Shown: in pieces, positions 42,359 to 52,482 of the stretch
Layout of the letters: each line of letters begins with the position of its first letter
Position numbering within the stretch: position 1 is the stretch's first letter
Assembly (NCBI GenBank): GCA_010912705.1
Contig: POWB01000005.1
Span: forward strand, 58,501-122,500
Direction of reading: 5' to 3'
DNA: 64,000 nt
DNA from: Halochromatium sp.
Lineage (GTDB): Bacteria; Pseudomonadota; Gammaproteobacteria; Chromatiales; Chromatiaceae
Translations under genes and position numbers: made by a program
The notes under the pieces: model-generated
What the model was told of the DNA's origin: nothing
What the model saw: the letters and a program-made list of their open reading frames with translations, nothing else
Databases searched by the model: none

Positions 42359-43672
42359 TCATCGAACATCAGCAGATAAAAAATGCCTTTCCCTCAATAG
42401 GCTGATGATCCGCTGCAGATCTTGCCAACCCTTGGCCTTTTCGGCCGGGCTGCGCAGGTAATACGAGGGGTGGTAGGTGACGATCAGCGGGATGGGTGCG
42501 GCGTCTGGGCCGGGCTGGTACTGATGCGGCTTGCCGCGCAGGCGACCGACCGCTTCGGTGTTGCCGAGCAGGTTGTTGGCCGAGACGCCCCCAAGGCTGA
42601 CGATGAGCTTGGGCTGGATCAGCGCGATCTGACGTTCCAGATAGGGGCGGCAGGCGCTGGCCTCGTCGGGCTCTGGGTTGCGGTTACCCGGCGGGCGGCA
42701 TTTGACGATGTTGGCGATGTAGACCTGCTCGCGGGTCAGGCCCACTGCGGCAAGCATCTTATTCAGTAACTGGCCGGCGCGACCGACGAAGGGCTCGCCC
42801 TGTCGGTCCTCGTCCTGACCTGGGCCTTCGCCGATGAAGAGCAATTCAGCCTGGCGATCGCCGGTGCCAAAGACGGCCTTGGTGCGTGTCTGGCAGAGCT
42901 TGCAGCGGCGACACTCGGCGACGTTGGCTTCGAGCGCCTCCCAGTCCATGTTGGCGATGGTGTGCTGATCGGCGGCCAAGTTGGGGTCGGGCGAGTTGAC
43001 ACCTGGCGCGAGATCCAGCGCGATGCCCTGATGGTCCGACTCGGTTGGCCAAGGCGGTTGCTCGTCATCGCTCCAAGGGGGTGGCTCATCGAGCCAAGGC
43101 GGAGGCTCATTGGATTCGGCAGATGATGGCGAGAATGCTGTCGGCTCCGGAGCCGGAGCCGGAGCCGGGGGCTGTGGCGCTACTGCTCGCTCATTTGGCT
43201 GCGAGGACGACGAGGCTGGGGCTGCTTGGCTTGCCGGCGTTGCAATGCTTGCCGAGGCCGCTGCGGGTCGGGTGGCTGTTTGTTGGCTGGCGGTTGACCT
43301 GAAGGTTGGTGATGAACCTGCCCCCGTTGTGGTCTTAGCCTCTCGTGCTTTGCGGGCTGCTGATGCGCGCGCAATGGCTTGCAAAGCTGCCTGGGCACCG
43401 GTCGTGCTCGTCGCTGTTGCCGGGTTGGTGTTCGATACTGGCCGTGGTTTGCGAGCCTGACCCTGACCCTGATCCTGACCATGACTCTGATTCTGATTCT
43501 GCCCCAGTTGCGACTCGGTGCCGGATGCTTGAGTCTGGGCAAGCGCTGACCTCGATGGGTCTTGCTGGAGGGCGGCCGGCGCTGGCGTTGCAACCGACTC
43601 GCCAGCGACACGTGGCTGCCAGACCTGGATGCCCATGGCCCTGAGGTAGTGCAGACGACGGGATTCATCCAT
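42359..43672 (-). CDS. Type 4 uracil-DNA glycosylase with long low-complexity N-terminus
   Basis: Removes uracil from DNA; iron-sulfur enzyme of the family 4/5 UDG group. The catalytic part (residues about 235-437) has ECRRCKLCQTRTKAVFGTGD, LLFIGEGPGQDEDRQGEPFV, NIVKCRPPGNRNPEPDEASA with CRPYLERQI giving the four cluster cysteines, and VTYHPSYYLRSP. The first 14-20 residues (MDESRRLHYLRAMGIQVW) are the usual start of the proteobacterial form. Between them lie roughly 200 residues rich in Ala, Gln, Pro and Ser, ending in PPPWLDEPPPWSDDEQPPW, far longer than the usual linker. Confidence 0.92.
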   Translation of the reverse strand: MDESRRLHYLRAMGIQVWQPRVAGESVATPAPAALQQDPSRSALAQTQASGTESQLGQNQNQSHGQDQGQGQARKPRPVSNTNPATATSTTGAQAALQAIARASAARKAREAKTTTGAGSSPTFRSTASQQTATRPAAASASIATPASQAAPASSSSQPNERAVAPQPPAPAPAPEPTAFSPSSAESNEPPPWLDEPPPWSDDEQPPWPTESDHQGIALDLAPGVNSPDPNLAADQHTIANMDWEALEANVAECRRCKLCQTRTKAVFGTGDRQAELLFIGEGPGQDEDRQGEPFVGRAGQLLNKMLAAVGLTREQVYIANIVKCRPPGNRNPEPDEASACRPYLERQIALIQPKLIVSLGGVSANNLLGNTEAVGRLRGKPHQYQPGPDAAPIPLIVTYHPSYYLRSPAEKAKGWQDLQRIISLLRERHFLSADVR

Positions 43673-43821
43673 GACAATGCCGATCTTGAGATTGCGGCGA
43701 GGAGGAGAGCGAGAGCCCAGGGGCTGCTTGCCGGGCGGGCTGTCCAGCAGGCCGATCCTGCGAGCACCGCCGCAACGCGGGCTCGGGCTGGACAGGCAGC
43801 AGCGTCATCTTGCGCTCAGCC

Positions 43822-45372
43822 TCAAACATCCCCAGTCTGCGGGTGCGCCCGCTCGCTGACATGACTGAGCTTGTTCAGCGCATTGAGGTAGGCCTTGGCG
43901 GAGGCGATGACGATGTCGGTGTCGGCACCGGCGCCATTGACCACGCGACCGCCCTTCTCGAGCCGGACCGTGACCTCGCCCTGGGCATCGGTGCCGCTGG
44001 TGATGGCGTTGACCGAGTAGAGCTTGAGCCTGGTGCCGCTGTTGACGATCGACTCGATGGCGCGGAAGGTCGCATCGACCGGGCCGCCGCCGATCGCGGT
44101 GCCGGGCTCTTCTTCGCCATCGACGCTTAGGACGAGGTCGGCGCGTGGGGTCTCGCCGGTCTCGGAGCAGACCCGCATCGAGACCAGCTTCACGCGCTCG
44201 TTGGCGCTGGTGAGGGTGGTGTCGGTGACCAGTGCCTGCAGGTCTTCATCGAAGATCTCGTGCTTCTTGTCGGCCAGATCCTTGAAGCGGCGGAAGGCCT
44301 CGTTGAGCTCCTCGATCGTGCCCAGCTGGATGCCGATCTCCTCCAAACGCGCGCGGAAGGCATTGCGGCCCGAATGTTTGCCAAGCACCATCCGGTTCTG
44401 CTGCCAGCCAACGTCTTGGGCACGCATGATCTCGTAGGTCTCGCGATGCTTGAGCACGCCGTCTTGATGGATACCGGACTCATGGGCGAAGGCGTTGGCG
44501 CCGACGATGGCCTTGTTCGGCTGGACCGGAAAGCCGGTGATGCCGGAGACCAGACGCGAGCAGTTGAGGATCTGGGTGGTGTCGAGCCGAGTTTGGCAGT
44601 CAAATGAGTCCTGCCGGGTGCGGACGGTCATCACGATCTCTTCTAGCGCTGCGTTGCCCGCGCGCTCGCCGAGGCCGTTGATGGTGCACTCGACCTGGCG
44701 CGCGCCATGTTGCACCGCGGCGAGCGAGTTGGCGACGGCGAGGCCGAGGTCGTTATGGCAGTGCACGGAGAAGATCGCCTTATCGGCATTCGGGATGCGT
44801 TCACGCAGCTGACTGATGAGGCTGCCGAATTGATGCGGTACGGCATAGCCGACGGTGTCCGGGATATTGATGGTGCGTGCGCCGGCGTCGATCACGGCTT
44901 CGAGGATGCGGCAGAGGAAGTCGATCTCGGAGCGGCCGGCGTCTTCGGGCGAGAATTCGACATCCTCGCAGTGTTGTCGCGCGCGCTTAACTGCGTAGAC
45001 CGCCTGCTCAACCACTTGGTTAGGGCTCATTTTGAGCTTCTTTTCCATGTGGATCGGCGAGGTGGCGATGAAGGTGTGGATGCGCCCGGCGTTGGCATCT
45101 TTGAGGGCCTCGCCGGCGCGGTCGATGTCGCGCTCGAGCGCACGCGCTAGACCACAGACGCTGCTGTCTTTTACCGCGCGGGCGACGGCCTGTACGGCCT
45201 CGAAGTCGCCGTTGCTGGCAGCCGGGAAGCCAGCCTCGATGACGTCGACCCGGAGCCGCTCCAGGGCGGTGGCGATGCGCACCTTCTCGTCGCGGGTCAT
45301 GGATGCGCCCGGGCTCTGCTCACCGTCGCGCAGCGTGGTGTCGAAGATGATCAAGTGCTCTTTGTCGGTCAT
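43822..45372 (-). CDS. leuA: 2-isopropylmalate synthase
   Basis: First committed enzyme of leucine synthesis: acetyl-CoA plus 2-oxoisovalerate. The 516-residue protein starts with [20 protein letters not shown] (metal and substrate site). It then has [40 protein letters not shown] with the metal-binding HxH-type residues, [17 protein letters not shown], and a C-terminal allosteric domain for leucine feedback ([20 protein letters not shown]). Length and order are standard. No attenuator was recognised upstream. Confidence 0.96.
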   Translation of the reverse strand: MTDKEHLIIFDTTLRDGEQSPGASMTRDEKVRIATALERLRVDVIEAGFPAASNGDFEAVQAVARAVKDSSVCGLARALERDIDRAGEALKDANAGRIHTFIATSPIHMEKKLKMSPNQVVEQAVYAVKRARQHCEDVEFSPEDAGRSEIDFLCRILEAVIDAGARTINIPDTVGYAVPHQFGSLISQLRERIPNADKAIFSVHCHNDLGLAVANSLAAVQHGARQVECTINGLGERAGNAALEEIVMTVRTRQDSFDCQTRLDTTQILNCSRLVSGITGFPVQPNKAIVGANAFAHESGIHQDGVLKHRETYEIMRAQDVGWQQNRMVLGKHSGRNAFRARLEEIGIQLGTIEELNEAFRRFKDLADKKHEIFDEDLQALVTDTTLTSANERVKLVSMRVCSETGETPRADLVLSVDGEEEPGTAIGGGPVDATFRAIESIVNSGTRLKLYSVNAITSGTDAQGEVTVRLEKGGRVVNGAGADTDIVIASAKAYLNALNKLSHVSERAHPQTGDV

Positions 45373-45712
45373 GATGGGTCTCAGTCGGACGTCTTAGATC
45401 GGGGCGGGCAAGCAAATCGAGTCAACTTACATTCTACCCCTGCTCAGGTGCTCAGCGGCGTTGCCGATGATGTTGTTGGTCGGGCTGCGCCTGAGAGGTC
45501 GGGCGTCGCTCGACTAGGGGGTATACAGAGATCCTCGCTCTTTGTATCCCTATTCATCTGTGGTTCTTGATCTTTTAAGGACGAGGGTATGAGGTTTGCC
45601 GGAAATCGCCTAAGCTGTTTATCCTGAGCAATCTATATCACTGCAGATGGCGCAGATTGAAGACAGTTAAACCAAGCCAAAGTCAAGATGGCCAACAAGT
45701 AGGCTGCGATCG
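45373..45712. other. Intergenic region, divergent promoters expected
   Basis: A 340-base gap between leuA and the AAA ATPase gene, transcribed apart. It should contain both promoters. No RNA gene, repeat or leader peptide was recognised. Confidence 0.45.
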
Positions 45713-47185
45713 ATGAACGATCTCCACGACCTTGAGGTAGTGCTGCGCTCCGAGACACCGATCCTGTTGATCGAGTCGCTGGAAGAGCCGCGACTGCTTG
45801 AGCTACTCGGTGAGATCGGGCTGCGGCTGCGCTTGCCGGTGCATTACTGGACCCTGACCGATGGCCTGCGGCCCCTGGGTGGGCGGCCGCCAGCGGGCTT
45901 GGCACATAGTGATCCGCCGGAGGTGCTGCGCCATATCAAGGGGACGCCACGCGCCGGCCTCTATCTGCTGCTGGACTTTCATCCATTTCTCGAGCATCCA
46001 TTGCATGTGCGTCTGCTCAAGGAGATCGCTCAGGACTTCACCGAGTCGGCACCACGGCGGCTGGTCTTGGTCAGTCATGCGCTCGAGAGCCCGCCTGAGC
46101 TCAGGCACCTCTGCGCGCGCTTCGAGCTGCGGCTGCCGGATCGGCAGCGGCTGCTAGCACTGATTCGCGAAGAGGCGCAGCGCTGGCAGTTCGCTGATCC
46201 GAAGCGTAGCTTTCGCGCTAGCCGCAATGCTGTTGAGCAGCTCTCACGCAATCTCCTTGGCGTGGCCGAGTCCGATGCGCGGCGGCTGATTCGCAACGCC
46301 ATCATCAATGATGGCGCGATTACCGACTCTGATGTGACCGAGGTGACTCGGGCCAAGTACCAGCTACTGAGTCCGGAGGGCGCGGTATCGTTTGAATATG
46401 ATACCGCGAGCTTTGCCGATGTTGCCGGCCTGGAGCGACTCAAGGCCTGGGTTGATCTGCGCCGTGGCCCTTTCTTGGCCGCCGAGCAGGGCACTGATTG
46501 CCCTAAGGGCGTGATGCTGCTCGGAGTCCAGGGCGGTGGCAAAAGCCTGGCCGCGAAGGCGGTGGCTGGGCGTCTCGGGGTGGCGCTGTTACGGCTTGAT
46601 TTTGGTCGACTCTATGACAAGTACATCGGTGAGACCGAGCGCAAGCTGCGCGATGCGCTGAAGACCGCTGATGTGATGGCACCCTGCGTGCTCTGGTGTG
46701 ATGAGATCGAAAAGGGGCTTGCGGTCGATTCTGGCGCTGAAGGGCCGGGTCGGCGCCTGCTTGGCTCGCTGCTGACCTGGATGGCGGAGCGCAAGACTGC
46801 GGTGTTCCTGGTTGCGACGGCGAATGACATCGCACAATTGCCACCTGAGCTGTTGCGTAAAGGGCGTCTCGACGAGATCTTTTTTATCGATCTGCCAGGC
46901 CCTGAGGTGCGTCGTGAGATCTTTGCGATTCATCTGCGCAAGCGCGGACTGGACTCGAATGGCTTCGATCTGGATGAACTCGCGGCGGCGAGTGAGGGAT
47001 TTACCGGTGCTGGGATCGAGCAAGCGATCGTCTCGGCTATCTATGCCGCGCGTGCCAGTCATTGCGAGCCGAGCACTGAGTCGATCAGCATCCAGTTGGG
47101 CGCGACACAGCCGCTCTCGGTGGTGATGGAGGGGCAGATCGCTACGCTGCGGCAGTGGGCACAGGGGCGAACCGTCTCGGCCTGA
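45713..47185 (+). CDS. AAA+ ATPase, Ycf46-like
   Basis: A 490-residue soluble ATPase. The N-terminal 230 residues resemble the non-catalytic region of Ycf46-type proteins (TPILLIESLEEPRLLELL, LDFHPFLEHPLHVRLLKEIA). The AAA domain has ADVAGLERLKAWVDLRRGPF, Walker A LLGVQGGGKSLAAKAVAGRL, the YIGETERKLRDALKTA segment, Walker B CVLWCDEIEKG, sensor 1 in LVATANDI and the arginine finger RKGRLDEIFFIDLP. Ycf46 proteins are known from cyanobacteria and plastids and have been tied to CO2-related photosynthesis traits; the role here is unknown. Confidence 0.88.
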   Translation: MNDLHDLEVVLRSETPILLIESLEEPRLLELLGEIGLRLRLPVHYWTLTDGLRPLGGRPPAGLAHSDPPEVLRHIKGTPRAGLYLLLDFHPFLEHPLHVRLLKEIAQDFTESAPRRLVLVSHALESPPELRHLCARFELRLPDRQRLLALIREEAQRWQFADPKRSFRASRNAVEQLSRNLLGVAESDARRLIRNAIINDGAITDSDVTEVTRAKYQLLSPEGAVSFEYDTASFADVAGLERLKAWVDLRRGPFLAAEQGTDCPKGVMLLGVQGGGKSLAAKAVAGRLGVALLRLDFGRLYDKYIGETERKLRDALKTADVMAPCVLWCDEIEKGLAVDSGAEGPGRRLLGSLLTWMAERKTAVFLVATANDIAQLPPELLRKGRLDEIFFIDLPGPEVRREIFAIHLRKRGLDSNGFDLDELAAASEGFTGAGIEQAIVSAIYAARASHCEPSTESISIQLGATQPLSVVMEGQIATLRQWAQGRTVSA

Positions 47186-47310
47186 GCCTTGCGGTATAGG
47201 GCTTGGCAAGGCTGAGCTGATTGTGAGGCCGGCGTTGGCGCGGCGCTCGGGTTAAGATCGTTATTGGTGCAACCTTTTTGGGTGCAGGTTTCTTCGAGTC
47301 GAGAGTCACG

Positions 47311-48300
47311 ATGGAATACAAGGATTACTACAAGATCCTAGGGGTCTCGCGCGATGCCAAGGCCGACGAGATCAAGGCCGCTTATCGCAAGTTGGCCCGT
47401 AAATATCACCCTGATGTCAGCAAGGAGCCGAATGCAGAGGCACGCTTCAAGGAGGTCAACGAGGCCAATGAGGTCTTGAAGGACCCCGAGAAACGGGCGC
47501 AATACGATGCCCTCGGGAGCGGCTGGCATGCAGGTGACAACTTCCGCCCGCCACCTGGTGCTGGGCGCCCCGGGGCAGGTCGCAGCTATCAGTTTTCAGA
47601 AGAGGAAGCGGCCCAGTTCAGCGACTTCTTCTCCAGTATCTTTGGCGGTATGGGCGGCGGGCGGAGCAGCCGATCCAGCGGATTTGGTGGCCCCGGTATG
47701 CATGCTGATCCCTTTGGTGGGCGCGGTCGTGATCAGAACGCGCGCATCCGCATCTCACTCGAAGAAGCCTACAAGGGTGGCATGCGCCAGCTGCGGCTTG
47801 AGGTACCAGAGATCGATGCCCAAGGCCAGGTGAAGATGCGCGCCCGCACCCTGAATGTGCGCATCCCAGCCGGCGTGGCCGAAGGCCAACAGATTCGGCT
47901 TGCCGGTCAGGGTGGCCCGGGGCTCGCTGGCGATGGTCAGGCGGGTGCGGCGGGTGATCTCTATCTCGAGGTTGAGCTCGAGCCGCATCCGGTGTTCCGC
48001 ACTGAAGGCAAGGATATCCATCTGAAGCTGCCGATCGCGCCCTGGGAGGCTGTACGCGGTGCCACAGTGCCGGTACCGACGCTCGGCGGTACGGTTAGCC
48101 TGAAGATCCCGGGCGGCTCACAGAGTGGTCAACGGCTGCGCTTGAAGGGGCGGGGTCTGCCGGGAAAGCCGGCCGGCGATGCCTTTGTCCAGCTCGAGAT
48201 CACCAATCCGCCGGCTGACAGTGCCGAGGCACGGGCGGCGTTTGATGTGCTGGCCGAGCAGTTCAAGTCTTTCAATCCGCGTGCAAAGCTGGGGGTCTGA
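47311..48300 (+). CDS. cbpA: Curved-DNA-binding DnaJ-family co-chaperone CbpA
   Basis: A type II Hsp40. It has the J domain, MEYKDYYKILGVSRDAKADE with the HPD motif in KYHPDVSKEPNAEARFKEV, a Gly/Phe-rich linker (FFSSIFGGMGGGRSS), then two beta-barrel substrate-binding domains (IRISLEEAYKGGMRQLRLEV, LYLEVELEPHPVFRTEGKDI). There are no zinc-finger cysteines, separating it from DnaJ. The start at 47311 is the standard CbpA N-terminus; an upstream frame start at 47278 adds 11 residues. It is followed three bases later by cbpM. Confidence 0.94.
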   Translation: MEYKDYYKILGVSRDAKADEIKAAYRKLARKYHPDVSKEPNAEARFKEVNEANEVLKDPEKRAQYDALGSGWHAGDNFRPPPGAGRPGAGRSYQFSEEEAAQFSDFFSSIFGGMGGGRSSRSSGFGGPGMHADPFGGRGRDQNARIRISLEEAYKGGMRQLRLEVPEIDAQGQVKMRARTLNVRIPAGVAEGQQIRLAGQGGPGLAGDGQAGAAGDLYLEVELEPHPVFRTEGKDIHLKLPIAPWEAVRGATVPVPTLGGTVSLKIPGGSQSGQRLRLKGRGLPGKPAGDAFVQLEITNPPADSAEARAAFDVLAEQFKSFNPRAKLGV

Positions 48301-48303
48301 GCC

Positions 48304-48651
48304 ATGCCCGAAACGATCAGCGCAGTCGAAGGCGTGATCCTAGATGAGCGCAGGGTGGTGACAGTGACCGAGCTGACCCGTGTCTGCGGTCTGAGTCTGG
48401 AGCAGGTGCAATCGATGGTCAGCGAGGGCATGCTGCATCCGCATGGAGCGGTGCCGGAGCAATGGTGCTTCACCGGCGTTGAGGTTCGGCGTACGCGACG
48501 CGCGCTGCGACTGCAGCATGATCTGGAGCTGAATCTGGCCGGTGTGGCCTTAGCCTTGGATCTGCTCGATGAGGTTGAGCAGCTGCGCAGCCGGGTGCGT
48601 TGTCTTGAGCATCTGCTCGGTCGCCTCGAGGATGCGAATGGTATCGGCTGA
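48304..48651 (+). CDS. cbpM: CbpA modulator CbpM
   Basis: A 115-residue MerR-like helical protein that binds the CbpA J domain and restrains it. VTVTELTRVCGLSLEQVQSM is the helix-turn-helix-like part, followed by the C-terminal helices (ELNLAGVALALDLLDEVEQL). Position directly after cbpA supports the call. Its stop overlaps the start of the next gene (TGATG). Confidence 0.9.
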   Translation: MPETISAVEGVILDERRVVTVTELTRVCGLSLEQVQSMVSEGMLHPHGAVPEQWCFTGVEVRRTRRALRLQHDLELNLAGVALALDLLDEVEQLRSRVRCLEHLLGRLEDANGIG

Positions 48652-49499
48652 TGTATCCGGTATCCTGGTCGATGCAGGACTGGCTTAGGACTTGCGTCAG
48701 GCGATCAATGCTCGGGCGAGCAGGGTTGATCGCGCGAGTCCTTCTGATTGGGCTCGGACTGGGCCTTGCTGACGACTTGGCGCGGGCGGCTGGGGCGCCG
48801 GTGTCTTCAGTTCGGGTCGTCGCCCGCTTCCCGCATGATCCAGATGCCTTCACCCAAGGCTTGGTGATCGCCGGGGGTGATCTCTATGAAGGCACTGGCC
48901 GCTATGGCCAGTCATCACTGCGACGGGTCGATCTCGAGACTGGTCGTGTCCTTGAGCAGGTCGTACTGCCCGATCACTGGTTTGGCGAGGGCATCACCGA
49001 CTGGCGAGGCGAGCTCATTCAGCTGACTTGGCGCGCTGGCGTTGGCCTGCGTTACGACCGACGCAGCCTTGAGCCCCGCGAACGGTTCCGAATCAAAGGT
49101 GAGGGTTGGGGGCTGACCCAGGATGGTCGTCACTGGATCATGAGCGATGGCAGTGCTGAGCTGCGCTTCCTTGATCCAACCGATGGCCGCGAGCTGCGCC
49201 GGTTGCAGGTCATGGAGGGGGATAAGCCGATCCAGCAGCTGAATGAACTCGAGTATCTGCGCAATGAGATTTGGGCCAATCTGTGGTACCAGGATGTCTT
49301 GGTGCGCATTGATCCGAGCGATGGGCGCGTGCTGGGGTACATCGATCTCAGCGATCTCTGGCCGGCTGATCAGCCTCGGCGGTCTGAGCAGGTCTTAAAT
49401 GGCATTGCCTTCGACGCCGATAGCGGTCGGCTGTTCGTCACCGGTAAATGCTGGCCCTGGCTGTATCAGGTCGAGGTGGTTGGCGGACTTCCTGACTGA
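48651..49499 (+). CDS. Glutaminyl-peptide cyclotransferase (bacterial/plant beta-propeller type)
   Basis: Converts N-terminal glutamine to pyroglutamate in exported proteins. The 282-residue precursor has a signal-like helix (residues about 27-44, ARVLLIGLGLGLADDLARAA). The five-bladed propeller motifs follow: FPHDPDAFTQGLVIAGGDLY, EGTGRYGQSSLRRVDLETG, WFGEGITDWRGELIQLTW, QQLNELEYLRNEIWANLWYQ and VLNGIAFDADSGRLFVTGKC. These match the Glu_cyclase_2 family. Its start overlaps the cbpM stop. Confidence 0.9.
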   Translation: MYPVSWSMQDWLRTCVRRSMLGRAGLIARVLLIGLGLGLADDLARAAGAPVSSVRVVARFPHDPDAFTQGLVIAGGDLYEGTGRYGQSSLRRVDLETGRVLEQVVLPDHWFGEGITDWRGELIQLTWRAGVGLRYDRRSLEPRERFRIKGEGWGLTQDGRHWIMSDGSAELRFLDPTDGRELRRLQVMEGDKPIQQLNELEYLRNEIWANLWYQDVLVRIDPSDGRVLGYIDLSDLWPADQPRRSEQVLNGIAFDADSGRLFVTGKCWPWLYQVEVVGGLPD

Positions 49500-49641
49500 G
49501 CCTGGTTTGCCGACTTGGTGCCGGAAACATGCGGGGCGTGCGACGATGGACTAGAATCCAGCCAGGCCGAGCGTAAGTCGCCTTTTGCGTCCGCACGCCG
49601 ATTCGCCCCTATTGTCCGCTCGATCATCCGGTTATCACAGC

Positions 49642-51573
49642 ATGTCCGATACAACTTACGGCTCAGCCAGCGCTCCCGAGAACCCTTTTCCTCTGCTTTC
49701 GACCATCGATGATCCTGATGATCTAAGGCTGCTCCCGGGCAGTGATCTGAAACAACTTGCCTCGGAGCTACGTGGCTTCCTGATCGACAGCGTGTCGCGT
49801 ACGGGTGGGCATCTGGCCGCTGGCCTGGGTGTGGTCGAGCTCAGTATCGGCCTGCACTACGTCTTTGATACACCCTATGATCGCATCGTCTGGGATGTCG
49901 GCCATCAGGCCTATCCGCATAAGATCCTCACCGGGCGCCGCGATCGGATGGCACGGATGCGTCAGCAGGGTGGTCTGTCGGGCTTTCCGAAGCGTGCTGA
50001 GAGCCCCTATGACACCTTTGGAGTAGGCCACTCCAGTACCTCCATTAGTGCTGCGCTGGGGATGGCGATCGCGGCCAAGCAGAAGGGCGAGCAGCGCCAG
50101 ATCATCGCTGTGATCGGCGATGGTGCCTTGAGTGCGGGTATGGCCTTCGAGGCCTTGAATCATGGTGGTCCGCTCGATCCAGACCTGCTGATCATCCTCA
50201 ACGATAATGAGATGTCGATCTCGCCGCCGGTGGGCGCGATCAGTAGCCATCTGGCGCGGCTCTTATCGGGCGGACTCTATACTAAGATGCGCGAGGGGAG
50301 TAAGACGGCGTTGCGCGGCATGCCGCATCTGCGTGAGCTGGTCGGTCGCTGGGAAGAGCACGTTAAGGGCATGGTGATGCCTAGCACCCTGTTCGAGGAG
50401 CTTGGCTTCAACTACATCGGCCCGGTGGATGGCCATGACATCGATGCTGTGGTGGCAACCCTGCGCAACATGAAGAAGATGCCAGGGCCGCGGCTCTTGC
50501 ATCTGATCACTCAGAAGGGGCATGGCTATGAGCCGGCCGAGCATGCACCGACGACCTATCACGGTGTCACGCCCTTTGATCTGAAGACCGGTGCGGTGCA
50601 GAAGAAAGGCGGCGGTAAGAGTTATACACAGATCTTTGGCGACTGGCTTTGCGACCGCGCCGAGAGTGATTCGCGGCTGTTGGCGATCACGCCAGCGATG
50701 CGCGAGGGCTCGGGCCTGGTCGCCTTCTCCGAGCGCTTTCCGGATCGCTATTTCGATGTCGGTATCGCTGAGCAGCATGCGGTGACCTTGGCGGCGGGCA
50801 TGGCCTGCGAGGCGATGAAGCCAGTAGTGGCGATCTATTCTACCTTCTTGCAGCGCGGCTATGATCAGCTGGTACACGATGTCTGTCTGCAGGGGTTGGA
50901 TGTGACCTTTGCGGTGGATCGCGCGGGGCTGGTGGGGGCGGATGGTCCAACACATGCCGGCGCCTTCGATTACAGCTATACCCGTCCCTTGCCGAATATC
51001 GTCATCATGGCCCCTGCCGATGAGCACGAGTGTTGGTGGATGCTAGAGACCGCTTATGCGCACGAGGGGCCGGCGATGGTGCGCTATCCTCGTGGTAGTG
51101 GTCCTGGTGTCGCCATCAATAAGACCGAAGGTGAGCTGTTGCCGATTGGTGAGGCCGAGGTCCGGCGTGAGGGTCGCGATATCGCGCTGCTGGCCTTTGG
51201 CAGTCGAGTTGCGGCGGCTGAGGCCGTTGGCGAGCGGCTGGATGCGACTGTGGTCAACATGCGCTTCGTGAAGCCACTGGACGATCGGCTGATTCTCGAG
51301 ATGGCCGAGCGTCATCAACTCTTGGTGACGGTGGAGGAGAACGCGGTGGCCGGTGGTGCTGGTTCGGCGGTCTCTGAGCTGCTGGCGGAGCAGGGCGTGT
51401 TGGTGCGCTGCCTGCATCTAGGGCTGCCGGATCGTTGCCAGGAGCAGGCCAGTCATGATCAGCAACTTGCGGCCTGTGGCCTCAACGATGCCGGGATTGA
51501 GGAGGCGGTGCGGGCCGAGATGCGCGATCTTGGCTTGGATCAGACCCGGCTGAAAGGGGCGAGCGCGGGGTGA
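49642..51573 (+). CDS. dxs: 1-deoxy-D-xylulose-5-phosphate synthase
   Basis: Thiamine diphosphate enzyme that starts the non-mevalonate isoprenoid pathway, here feeding carotenoids, quinones and probably bacteriochlorophyll. The 643-residue protein shows [18 protein letters not shown] and [17 protein letters not shown]. The cofactor motif is [19 protein letters not shown] followed by [11 protein letters not shown], and the transketolase-like middle domain has [20 protein letters not shown] and [20 protein letters not shown]. The start at 49642 is preferred because the next upstream frame start (49585) gives an odd, basic extension. Confidence 0.96.
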   Translation: MSDTTYGSASAPENPFPLLSTIDDPDDLRLLPGSDLKQLASELRGFLIDSVSRTGGHLAAGLGVVELSIGLHYVFDTPYDRIVWDVGHQAYPHKILTGRRDRMARMRQQGGLSGFPKRAESPYDTFGVGHSSTSISAALGMAIAAKQKGEQRQIIAVIGDGALSAGMAFEALNHGGPLDPDLLIILNDNEMSISPPVGAISSHLARLLSGGLYTKMREGSKTALRGMPHLRELVGRWEEHVKGMVMPSTLFEELGFNYIGPVDGHDIDAVVATLRNMKKMPGPRLLHLITQKGHGYEPAEHAPTTYHGVTPFDLKTGAVQKKGGGKSYTQIFGDWLCDRAESDSRLLAITPAMREGSGLVAFSERFPDRYFDVGIAEQHAVTLAAGMACEAMKPVVAIYSTFLQRGYDQLVHDVCLQGLDVTFAVDRAGLVGADGPTHAGAFDYSYTRPLPNIVIMAPADEHECWWMLETAYAHEGPAMVRYPRGSGPGVAINKTEGELLPIGEAEVRREGRDIALLAFGSRVAAAEAVGERLDATVVNMRFVKPLDDRLILEMAERHQLLVTVEENAVAGGAGSAVSELLAEQGVLVRCLHLGLPDRCQEQASHDQQLAACGLNDAGIEEAVRAEMRDLGLDQTRLKGASAG

Positions 51574-51577
51574 ACGC

Positions 51578-52360
51578 ATGCATCTGAGTATCGAGCCGAT
51601 CCCGGCCTTTGAGGACAACTACATCTGGTTATTGCGCAGCACCGAGACCGAGTTCTGTGCCGTCGTCGATCCGGGCGATGCGCAGCCAGTGATTGCGCGA
51701 CTGCAGGGCGATGGATTGCGGCTGGGTGCGATCCTGATCACCCATCACCATGGTGATCATATCGGTGGGTTGGCTGAATTGCGCCAGACCTGGCCGGAGG
51801 CCGAGGTCTTTGGGCCTGAAGATCGGCGGATCACTGGACTGACGCGGGTGGTGGCCGAGGGTGATGACGTCCACCTGCCAGACCTCGAGATCGATCTTGA
51901 GGTGCTGGCGGTGCCGGGCCATACCTCGACGCACATCGCTTATCTTGGTGACGACCGGCTGTTTTGTGGCGACACCCTGTTTGCGGCAGGCTGCGGCCGC
52001 GTCTTCGACGGCACCTTCGAGCAGCTTGCCGACTCGCTGCAGCGGATCTCTAGCTTGCCTTCTCAGACGCGCTGCTACTGCGCGCACGAATACACGCTGG
52101 CCAATCTTGGCTTCGCGCGCTGGGTCGAGCCACAGAGCGGGGCGGTGGCTGCAGCGATTGCGGCGGCCGAGCAGCTGCGTGAGCAAGGGCGGCCGACGGT
52201 GCCGACGACCCTGGCTGATGAGCTGGCGGTGAATCCATTTTTACGCACTTCAGAGCCGGCTGTGATGGCTGCCGCTGAGCGCTTTGCTAGTAGGCCGCTG
52301 GCGGGGACGACGCAGGTGTTTAGCGCGCTACGTCGCTGGAAAGATGAGCGCTATGACTAG
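51578..52360 (+). CDS. gloB: Hydroxyacylglutathione hydrolase (glyoxalase II)
   Basis: Completes methylglyoxal detoxification by hydrolysing S-lactoylglutathione. The 260-residue protein begins MHLSIEPIPAFEDNYIWLL. It has the zinc motif ITHHHGDHIGGLAELRQ, VLAVPGHTSTHIAY, LFCGDTLFAAGCGRVFDGT and RCYCAHEYTLANLGFA with the later metal ligands, then the C-terminal substrate domain PTTLADELAVNPFLRT. It starts four bases after dxs ends. Confidence 0.95.
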   Translation: MHLSIEPIPAFEDNYIWLLRSTETEFCAVVDPGDAQPVIARLQGDGLRLGAILITHHHGDHIGGLAELRQTWPEAEVFGPEDRRITGLTRVVAEGDDVHLPDLEIDLEVLAVPGHTSTHIAYLGDDRLFCGDTLFAAGCGRVFDGTFEQLADSLQRISSLPSQTRCYCAHEYTLANLGFARWVEPQSGAVAAAIAAAEQLREQGRPTVPTTLADELAVNPFLRTSEPAVMAAAERFASRPLAGTTQVFSALRRWKDERYD

Positions 52361-52482
52361 CGAGGCCTGGTCTCAGGCCGAGGTGCCGTGATGTTGCTGT
52401 CCTGCACACAAAGCTTGGCTCCTCTGGAAGCCTGTACGGCCCTAACCCAGGCTGGGCCCAGCCTAATCCGGTTTTTCTCGCA

